DNA from: Hyalangium ruber
GTDB taxonomy: Bacteria; Myxococcota; Myxococcia; Myxococcales; Myxococcaceae
Reading direction: 5' to 3'
Assembly (NCBI RefSeq): GCF_034259325.1
Contig: NZ_JAXIVS010000031.1
Location: 1 to 56,516 of the forward strand
Length of the DNA stretch: 56,516 nt
Position numbers and translations under genes: made by a program
Shown: positions 49,006 through 56,516 of the stretch, in pieces
How positions within the stretch are numbered: position 1 is the first letter of the stretch
Layout of the letters: each line of letters opens with the position of its first letter
Notes under the pieces: generated by a model
Seen by the model: the letters and a program-made list of their open reading frames with translations, nothing else
What the model was told of the DNA's origin: nothing
Databases searched by the model: none

Positions 49006-49262
49006 ATCTTCGACTTCACGTGCGCCTTCGAGCGCAGGACGATGTCGTTGATGGCCCGCTCGAAGAAGTTCGTCTTCGTGAAGATCTCGGCGCTCACGCG
49101 GCTCTTGTAGAGCTCGCGACCCTCGTCCAGCTCGTCCTTGAGCACCTCGAACAGGTTGTCCTGCTCGATGCCCTTGATGATCTTCTGCTCGTTGTAGAGC
49201 GAGATATCCGAGGCAATCGCCCGGGCGAGCCGCATCGCCTTGACCTTTTCTTCTTCCGTCAT
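48999..49262 (-). CDS. DUF507 family protein
   Basis: 87 residues, MTEEEKVKAMRLARAIASDI then a Glu/Asp/Lys-rich helical stretch ending VLRSKAHVKSKIW. The size and pattern fit DUF507, small helical proteins common in delta-proteobacteria and Aquificae. No membrane segment or catalytic motif. Its stop overlaps the start of the pseudouridine synthase gene by 7 bp. Confidence 0.85.
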   Translation of the reverse strand: MTEEEKVKAMRLARAIASDISLYNEQKIIKGIEQDNLFEVLKDELDEGRELYKSRVSAEIFTKTNFFERAINDIVLRSKAHVKSKIW

Positions 49263-49319
49263 TGCGCGTCTTTCATATTCACGGCACTGCGGGGAGTCAA
49301 CTTTCCCGGACTCGGGGTC

Positions 49320-50858
49320 TCACTTCTTCTGGGGCGCCGTGGCCAGGGCCAGATAGCTCTTGGACACTCGGAGCGGATCCAGCCCCAGCTCGCGCGCCAC
49401 GTTCATCAACATGCCGCGCAGGTACACCGTCGCCGGAAGCGCGGCGTAGCGGTCCGCCTCCACGTTCTCGATGTGCTTGGAGGAGATGCGCGTGCGCTCG
49501 GCGAGCTGCTGGAGCGTGAGGTTGCGGCTCTCGCGCACCCGGCGCAGCAGCTCTCCATTGAACTCGGTGTTGGGCGGCAGCTCGATGGGCTTGGGCTTGG
49601 GCTCGCGCGCCTTGGCCGCTACCACCGCCATCGCCGACTCCGCCGTCGCGATCGCTGACTCCTGGGCGATCTGCTGGGCCTCCTCGAGGTTCAGGCCGGT
49701 GGCGTGGGCCGCGCGTGTGTTGCCCTTGCTCGCCTCGGCTGTGGCTCCCACCGGTGGAGGGGTGGGCGCCGGGCGGTGGAGGCGCCGTCCTCCAGGAGGA
49801 AGCGGCGGAGGCGTGGGCGTGGGCCGCAGCGGCCGCTCCGCGCGAGGGGTGGGACGGGGCGCCGCCTGGGCGGGCAGTGGCGCGCGGGCTCCGGACAGCT
49901 CCTCATCGTCCTCATGGGCCGGCTTGGAGGCAGCGACCGCCGGCGCGGGCACGGGGGCCGGAGGCGCGGCAGCGGGCTCGACCGGGGCCGGCGCGGGGGC
50001 GCTGGGGGTCGTGTCGCGCGGGGCCTCCGCTACCACGGGCGCCGGCGCGGGTTCGGCGGCCGGCGCGGGCGCCTGAACGGCGACAGCTTCGGGAGTCGGG
50101 GCGGCCGCCGGCGGGGGTGGGACCGCCTCCGCGTTGAAGGGGGAAAGGAATGCGGAGCCCGTCTGCGAGGTGCCCGGTATCAGCACCGGCACGTACGAGA
50201 GGGCGTAGCTGCGGAACGCGGCGTGGACCTGGGTCGGCGACACCACGGCCGGCCCCACTGGAGCAACCGGAGCGGGTGCCGTCGGCTCAGTCGCGGCCGG
50301 CGTGGGCACACTGGGTGTACTGGGGGCTGCCACCGCCTCGGCGGACGCCGCCGTGGGAGCAGGTGCCGCGGGAGGTGGGCTCGGAGGCTCGACCTTCTCC
50401 ACGGCAGGAGCCGGCGCCGGGGCCGCCTCGACGGGGGCCGGCGCCTCGACGAGCGTCTGCGCCGTGGGGAGCGTCAGCACGACGGACTCCGGGGCCTCGG
50501 GTGCGGACGGCGGAGGCGCGGGGGTTACCGCCACGGCGGGCGCGGCGGGCTCCACGGCCGGGGCGCGTTCCACCAGCGAGGGAGCCGGCGACACCACCGT
50601 GTTGGGCTCGGCGCGGTTCACGCCGATCATCCGATCGTACTCGGCGCGCAGATCCGGCTCGGTGAGGATCTCCATCGCCTCGGTGAGCCGGGCGCGCAGC
50701 GCGTCGATCTGTGCCGGATCCACCAGCGCGTACACCGCCACGGAGTCGGGCGAGTACGTCTCCAGCGCGCGCTCGTAGGCAGCGATGATCTCCGCGTCCG
50801 GCGCGGTGACGGGGATCTCGAGGAGCTCGTAGTAGGTCTGCTGCTCGAAGGGCTTCAT
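49320..50858 (-). CDS. J-like domain plus Pro/Ala-rich linker plus RodZ-type HTH protein
   Basis: 512 residues from ATG 50858, overlapping the MinD-like gene by ATGA. The N-terminus (1-75) follows a J-domain pattern (YYELLEIPVTAPDAEIIAAYERAL, LTEAMEILTEPDLRAEYD), but the HPD tripeptide is absent. About 300 residues of Pro/Ala-rich linker follow. The C-terminal 75 residues are a RodZ-like helix-turn-helix (LLRRVRESRNLTLQQLAERT, ISSKHIENVEADRYAALP, TVYLRGMLMNVARELGLD). No transmembrane helix is present, unlike RodZ. Coupled to a MinD-like ATPase, it may be a scaffold for its positioning. Function is inference. Confidence 0.8.
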   Translation of the reverse strand: MKPFEQQTYYELLEIPVTAPDAEIIAAYERALETYSPDSVAVYALVDPAQIDALRARLTEAMEILTEPDLRAEYDRMIGVNRAEPNTVVSPAPSLVERAPAVEPAAPAVAVTPAPPPSAPEAPESVVLTLPTAQTLVEAPAPVEAAPAPAPAVEKVEPPSPPPAAPAPTAASAEAVAAPSTPSVPTPAATEPTAPAPVAPVGPAVVSPTQVHAAFRSYALSYVPVLIPGTSQTGSAFLSPFNAEAVPPPPAAAPTPEAVAVQAPAPAAEPAPAPVVAEAPRDTTPSAPAPAPVEPAAAPPAPVPAPAVAASKPAHEDDEELSGARAPLPAQAAPRPTPRAERPLRPTPTPPPLPPGGRRLHRPAPTPPPVGATAEASKGNTRAAHATGLNLEEAQQIAQESAIATAESAMAVVAAKAREPKPKPIELPPNTEFNGELLRRVRESRNLTLQQLAERTRISSKHIENVEADRYAALPATVYLRGMLMNVARELGLDPLRVSKSYLALATAPQKK

Positions 50859-51862
50859 GGTGTGGAGGAGCCACCAGGGGCGGCGTCGAGGGTCAGGATG
50901 CGTCCGGCGATCTTCTGGAGACACTGGGAGGCCGGAGAGTCGGGTCGCTCGAGGAGGATCGGCCGGCGCTTGCGCACCGCGCGCCACGCCTCATCGTCGT
51001 AACGGATGGCTCCCAGGTCATCCATGTCCAGGCCGAAGAACTTCTTCCACGCGGACACCACCGCGTTGCCCACGTTCATGTCCGCGTCCGTGCGGGCCTG
51101 GTTCACCACCAAGCGGATGCGGAACGACTGCAGCTCGCGCTCCAGCCGCGCCCCCGCCGAAGGGTCGTCCTTGCGCACCTGGGCGATGAAGTCCATGGGC
51201 GTGCGCAGCGCTCCCTCACGCGTGGTGAGGGCGCTCTCGACGAGCTCTTCGATGCCGTACTGCGCCTCCACCTGCTGCATCTTGCGGAAGAAGGCCGCCT
51301 TGACGAAGCGGTAGGCGTTCTCCACGGCGGTGGGCTCGGGCAGCACCACCAACACCCCGTGGTCGGCCACCAGGAAGAAGTCCAGGGTGTTGAAGCTGGT
51401 GCCCGCCCCCAGGTCCAGCAGCAGGTAGTCCACCTGCTGGGTCATCAGCGAGCGCAGCAGCTTCTGTTTCTGGGCGTACTTGATGTTGGCCGCGTCCAGT
51501 ACGTCCTGCGCGCCCGCGATCAGCGACAGCTGGGGCACCCCCGTGGGGATGATGATGTCCTCGAGGTTCGTCTTGGTGTTGCGGACGAAGTCCGACAGCG
51601 TCGCGGTGGGCTGGCCCACCCCCAGGGTGGTGTGGAGGTTGGCACCTCCCAGGTCGGTGTCCACCAGCAGCACGCGCATGCCTGCCTGGGCCAGGGCGAT
51701 GCCGAGGTTGGCCGAGACGAGCGTCTTGCCGATGCCGCCCTTTCCTCCTCCCACGGCGATGACGCGCCGCGGCCGGACGCGCTTGGCGAGGCCGGGGGGA
51801 CCGGCGCTCGCAGAGGAGTGGATGAGGGGCACCGACACGGTGGAGGCAGGAACGGGCTTCAA
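50855..51862 (-). CDS. MinD/FlhG-like P-loop ATPase
   Basis: 335 residues. The deviant Walker A VGGGKGGIGKTLVSANL marks the MinD/ParA group; VDTDLGGANLHTTLGVG and DYLLLDLGAGTSFNTLDFFLVAD are the A' and B motifs, as in FlhG/MinD. A conserved VVLPEPTAVENAYRFVKAAFF follows. There is no clear C-terminal amphipathic membrane helix, closer to FlhG/soluble types. The partner HTH protein gene overlaps its stop. In myxobacteria such ATPases position machinery such as motility complexes or the division site; the target here is unknown. Confidence 0.9.
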   Translation of the reverse strand: MKPVPASTVSVPLIHSSASAGPPGLAKRVRPRRVIAVGGGKGGIGKTLVSANLGIALAQAGMRVLLVDTDLGGANLHTTLGVGQPTATLSDFVRNTKTNLEDIIIPTGVPQLSLIAGAQDVLDAANIKYAQKQKLLRSLMTQQVDYLLLDLGAGTSFNTLDFFLVADHGVLVVLPEPTAVENAYRFVKAAFFRKMQQVEAQYGIEELVESALTTREGALRTPMDFIAQVRKDDPSAGARLERELQSFRIRLVVNQARTDADMNVGNAVVSAWKKFFGLDMDDLGAIRYDDEAWRAVRKRRPILLERPDSPASQCLQKIAGRILTLDAAPGGSSTP

Positions 51863-51913
51863 GCACCCGTATCAAAACCCGTCCTGCGCGCCGCGTCGAC
51901 TCCCCGACCTGCC

Positions 51914-53578
51914 TTAGTTGATGACGACCGTGCAGATACAGGGCTCGGTGTCATTACATGCCGTGTTGCTGGCCGCGCCCTCGCAGCGAAGGCCCAGGCA
52001 GCACGCGGTGCCCGTCGAGCACGCCTGCCCGCTGGACGAGCAGGTAGCGCCCGCCTGGCAGGTGCCCGTGGTGGCCCCGTTGGGCACCTCGCAGCGCAGG
52101 CCGATGCAGCAATCGGCGCCCGAGGTACACGCCCCGTTCTGCGGCTGGCACAGCGAGGGCGGCTTGCACACCCCGCTGGTGCAGATGCCCGAGCAGCACT
52201 CGGAGGGCGAGCCGCACCCCGTCTCGTTCGGCTTGCAGGTGGGGCCCGCATCCGGCGTGCCCGTGCCACCGTCCGTGCCGCCATCCGTGCCGCCACCCGG
52301 CGGGATGTTGGTGCGCTGCTGGCACGCGTAGCCCAGCTCGCCCTGGCTCAGGCACTCGGTGCCGGCGCAGCACGCGGTGGCCCCGCTGGAGCCCGGCGTG
52401 CAGGAGGAGCCCAGCGGTGCGCACACCGGCCGCTGGCACGACAACGTGCCGTTGCCCGTGGGCAGGCACAGCGCGCCGCCGCAGCACTGATCCGAGAACT
52501 GGCACGTGGCCCCATCATTGATGCAGCACGGCTCGGTACCGGTGTAACCCGTGGGGCACTGCTGGCTGCCGCCGCCGAAGCAGCGCGGCACGCCGGACGA
52601 GTCCACCTTGCACACGTCCTTGCGCCCGTTGCAGCAGTTCTGCGAGGCGTTGATGTCGGTGACACCTCCGTCGGGCAGCTTGCCCGCGCCGCAGATGTTG
52701 CCCACGCCATTGCAGCTCTGGCCGTTGTCACACCGGCCGCCGCTGCACTGCACCGAGCCGTTGGGGTTCACCCCACCGCCGCAGCACTCGTCGTTGTCCG
52801 TGCAGAAGTTACCGGTGAGCTTGCAGCCGCCCACGGGCTGGCACACCGTGGCGCCGTAACCCAGGTCCACGCAGGTACGCGAGCAGCACGTGGAGCCATC
52901 CGAGCACGGGTTTCCATCCTGCCGGCACCCGCCGCCGCCACCGCCGGTGATGAACTGGCAGCGGCCCGCGCCTCCGTCCGTCGAGGAGCACGAGTTGCCA
53001 CAGCACTCGGCGTTCGACTGGCACACGTCCCCGTAGCCCTTGCAGGTGTAGGCGCGGGAGCAGACACCGGCCTGGCAGTTGGTGGAGCAGCAGTCGGTGT
53101 CCGCGCCGCACGCCTGGCCCAGCACCTTGCACTCCGAGCTGGAGCCGGGGATCTCCGCGCACGTTCCGTTGGTACACGTCTTGGTGCAGCACTGCTCCGC
53201 GCTCGTACACGTCTGGCCCACGTCGCGGCACAGGTTGTCGCTGCACCGGCCGTTCTCACAGACGTTGGTGCAGCAGTCGCCGCCCACCTGGCAGGCCTCG
53301 TTGGCGCTGCGGCACAGCATATTGGGCTCCGGACAGCGCCCGTCCTCGCCGCACACGCCCGTACAGCACTGGAGGCCCTCGGTGCGGCTGCACGCGGTGG
53401 CCTGGGCGAGGCACTCCGAGCCTGGGCCCGCGTCGGGGACTTCGACCACCGGCCCCGCGTCAGGGACTCCCGAATCCGGAGGATCCACGGGAGGGTCGTC
53501 CCCGCCACAGTCACAGCCCACGATGGTGAAAGCCAGCGCGAGCGCGCTCAGCACCAGCCAACGGTTTTCCTGTCTCAC
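51914..53578 (-). CDS. Cys-rich lipoprotein with knottin-like repeats
   Basis: 554 residues. Signal peptide with lipobox TIVGC, then an Asp/Pro spacer (DPPVDPPDSGVPDAGP). The rest consists of about a dozen repeats of 30-45 residues, each with a C..C..CC.. pattern such as CQVGGDCCTNVCENGRC, CTSAEQCCTKTCTNGTC and CGADTDCCSTNCQAGVC, like cystine-knot (knottin) modules. About 80 Cys are expected to form disulfides outside the cell. No enzyme domain. Lipidation plus the linker places it on the outer membrane. It lies 50 bp downstream of the minus-strand MinD gene's start region and is separate. Confidence 0.8.
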   Translation of the reverse strand: MRQENRWLVLSALALAFTIVGCDCGGDDPPVDPPDSGVPDAGPVVEVPDAGPGSECLAQATACSRTEGLQCCTGVCGEDGRCPEPNMLCRSANEACQVGGDCCTNVCENGRCSDNLCRDVGQTCTSAEQCCTKTCTNGTCAEIPGSSSECKVLGQACGADTDCCSTNCQAGVCSRAYTCKGYGDVCQSNAECCGNSCSSTDGGAGRCQFITGGGGGGCRQDGNPCSDGSTCCSRTCVDLGYGATVCQPVGGCKLTGNFCTDNDECCGGGVNPNGSVQCSGGRCDNGQSCNGVGNICGAGKLPDGGVTDINASQNCCNGRKDVCKVDSSGVPRCFGGGSQQCPTGYTGTEPCCINDGATCQFSDQCCGGALCLPTGNGTLSCQRPVCAPLGSSCTPGSSGATACCAGTECLSQGELGYACQQRTNIPPGGGTDGGTDGGTGTPDAGPTCKPNETGCGSPSECCSGICTSGVCKPPSLCQPQNGACTSGADCCIGLRCEVPNGATTGTCQAGATCSSSGQACSTGTACCLGLRCEGAASNTACNDTEPCICTVVIN

Positions 53579-53680
53579 GTCGTTCCCCTCCGCATGGGCA
53601 CTCTGCGTGCGCCTGGGGGACCCGTTCAGTCAGGAATCGGCCACACCGGAGCCCCAGGAAGGGCTCCGGGACCGGGGGCA

Positions 53681-54273
53681 CTACTCGTCCAACAGTTCCA
53701 CGTTCCAGTACGAGGCGTCCTCGACCCGTAGGAACGGAAGCCACTCGCGGTAGGTGACGCGCCGGATGGCACCGCGGAACAGCGGCGTCCACTTCGGACG
53801 AAAGGGCCTGCGCGAGAGCTTCATCCCCGCCTGCTCCGGGGTGCGCCCGCCCTTCTTCAGGTTGCAGGGCACGCACGAGCAGACGACGTTCTCCCAGGTC
53901 GTCTTGCCTCCCTGGGAGCGGGGGTTGACGTGGTCCAGGTTCAGCTCGGAGCGCGGCAGCGTGCGCGCGCAGTACTGGCAGGTGTCCTGATCGCGCGCGT
54001 AGATGTTGAGGCGGGAGAAGCGCACCCGCCCCTTGGGCAGGTACTCGTAGGCGGAGAGCACCAGCACCCGGGGGATGCGGATGGAGCGGTTCACCGTGGT
54101 GATGCAGTCATGGTGCGCGGCGCTCAGGGCCGCCCAGTCCGCGAACTCGTAGAGCTTGTACTGCTCGTCGATCGCCTTGGCCACTCCCTGGTAGAGCAGC
54201 GAGAAGGCACGCTTCACCGAGGTGACGTGGACCGGTTGGTAGTTCCTATTGAGGACCAGGACAGCGCTTTCGA

Positions 54274-54277
<4 letters not shown>
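53681..54277 (-). CDS. HNH endonuclease domain protein
   Basis: 198 residues from ATG 54277, which overlaps the selA stop (ATGA). The HNH core is intact: RDQDTCQYCARTLPRSELNL, then DHVNPRSQGGKTTWENVVC and SCVPCNLKKGGRTPEQAGM, with two CxxC zinc pairs and the catalytic His. The N-terminal part (VLNRNYQPVHVTSVKRAFSLLYQG) is typical of a widespread family of solitary HNH proteins found in many bacterial genomes, with unknown substrate. Coupling to selA may be incidental. Confidence 0.9.
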
Positions 54278-55674
<1,397 letters not shown>

Positions 55675-55809
55675 GGCTCCGAGTCTAGGAGACCCGGAGC
55701 GCGGGAGCTAGCGACCGGGCTGAGCTAACCCCGCTGAGGGAGATAGCCCCCAGGGGAACGACGCCGCAGGTCCTCCTCGCGCTTCGGGGCTGCCTCCTAG
55801 TCTGCAGCC

Positions 55810-56020
55810 ATGAGAATGCCCTGGGGAGTCTTGCTGATGGTGGGCGCGTTGGCAGCCAGCTGTACGGCCGGGCCAAGGCCCCAGGAACCGTGTGGCTTCC
55901 CCACAGGCTGTGGGGAACTCAATGCGCACTGGAGAAAGAGGCATGCGCTAAATCGGCAGAAAAATGCCGCGTTGAAGACCTTCTTGCGGCGCTCAGGAAG
56001 TCATGGCGTCGGGCTCCACG
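55810..56020 (+). pseudogene. Broken lipoprotein gene
   Basis: ATG 55810 opens a typical lipoprotein signal (MPWGVLLMVGALAASC) followed by TAGPRPQEPCGFPTGCGEL. From about 55920 the plausible coding continues in another frame as CALEKEACAKSAEKCRVEDL, LAALRKS, a Cys-rich pattern that fits the start. A frameshift near 55920-55926 is therefore likely, and the 3' end runs into the antisense kinase remnant at 55993. I interpret this as a gene broken by shift and rearrangement. Confidence 0.5.
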
Positions 56021-56516
56021 TCGACCATCGCTTTGCCCGCCGCCTTCTTCAGCTCGTTCAGCTCGGTCGCGGCGGCCCCCCTGCGGAAGCTATCCCCGAG
56101 CCACCGACGCAGGTCCGCCTCCAGCTCCCCGGCCGTCTGGTAACGCTCGGAGGGGTTGCGCTGAAGAAGCTTGCTTAGCGGGACGCGCAGACACTGAGGA
56201 AGATTCGCCGTCACGGCGTCGAGGTCTTCTGCTGTGTACGTCGCCGCCCGCCAGATCGTCTGTTCGATCGTGGGCTCACACCCGGCCAGCCGGGCGCGCT
56301 TGATCGCCCGGTTCGCGCGGGCTCGCCGCTTCTCCGAAACCGCTTCCCGGACCTTCGCGGAAACGCCGTTGGGCGCGTCGAGCAGGTTCTTATAGGCTCT
56401 CAGGAAAGTAATGTCAGGGCTGGCGGGATCGGAAGCTCCGAACTCTGCCACAGGCGGCGCAGGAAGGAGTCGTCCCGGCAGATGGCGTCGAGCTCAGCCT
56501 CGACGACTGCTGCAAG
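55993..56516 (-). pseudogene. C-terminal remnant of a Ser/Thr protein kinase, frameshifted (partial)
   Basis: The open frame from 56451 down to 55993 ends with VPLSKLLQRNPSERYQTAGE and LEADLRRWLGDSF, the end of an eukaryotic-type kinase C-lobe. No glycine loop, HRD or DFG precedes it. Before it, in another frame to the window edge, lies AELDAICRDDSFLRRLWQSS, which looks coding, so a frameshift near 56420-56450 probably interrupts the gene. The upstream part is outside the window. Confidence 0.5.

Overview
The window looks like a chromosome segment of a fruiting myxobacterium, probably suborder Cystobacterineae (Myxococcus/Archangium/Stigmatella-type). The evidence is very high GC with strong third-position GC in nearly every gene, a fused Ser/Thr kinase, a MYXO-CTERM sorting tail, a Myxococcus-type RpoH-family sigma factor, many lipoproteins with Cys- or Asp-rich spacers, and a lipoprotein toxin/immunity pair. 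No rRNA gene, complete tRNA, CRISPR array or insertion sequence was seen.

Layout. 1-3.0 kb: a globin with a membrane-anchoring tail (5' end cut by the window), then a Ser/Thr kinase fused to an ExeA-like ATPase. 3.0-7.0 kb (minus): a stand-alone rplC with its own promoter and terminator, a coiled-coil protein, a helical protein, a HupE/UreJ-type membrane protein, a zinc-ribbon protein and a tiny membrane protein. 7.3-12.7 kb (plus): lytic transglycosylase, STAS protein and a MoxR ATPase-DUF58-transglutaminase operon. 13.0-17.2 kb: an RpoH-family sigma factor behind a consensus sigma-54 promoter, then a HEAT-like protein and a degenerate HD-GYP protein. 17.3-20.2 kb: a polar amino acid ABC transporter (binding protein fused to permease, plus ATPase) and an SDR-like protein. 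20.3-26.6 kb: a giant secreted M36 metalloprotease with nine PKD-like repeats. 26.9-28.7 kb: a BASS-family transporter whose ribosome binding site lies in a strong hairpin, and a predicted outer-membrane protein.

28.8-33.2 kb is an accessory island of visibly lower GC: an Imm11-type immunity gene with an AHH-nuclease lipoprotein toxin, two small secreted proteins, a tRNA/tmRNA 3'-end-like segment, and a DUF4265 gene beside an HNH toxin remnant. After a GFA-family enzyme and two tandem paralogous secreted proteins comes the most striking locus, 36.35-43.16 kb. Here a bifunctional geosmin synthase gene is followed, within 4 bp and 44 bp, by two family-2B encapsulin shell genes carrying cyclic-nucleotide-binding-like domains. 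Divergent from them is a membrane protein gene. The shared intergenic region holds three TGACNNGTCA palindromes spaced exactly 21 bp apart. The natural reading is a protein nanocompartment housing geosmin biosynthesis.

43.2-56.5 kb holds housekeeping and signalling genes: a lipase-like hydrolase, a sensor kinase with a beta-propeller, a ChaC-like enzyme, an RluD-type pseudouridine synthase, DUF507, a MinD-like ATPase with a RodZ-type HTH partner, a knottin-like Cys-rich lipoprotein, an HNH protein overlapping selA, and a scar at the right edge where a broken lipoprotein gene meets a broken kinase gene. All assignments come from reading the sequence and recalled family motifs; no database search was run.
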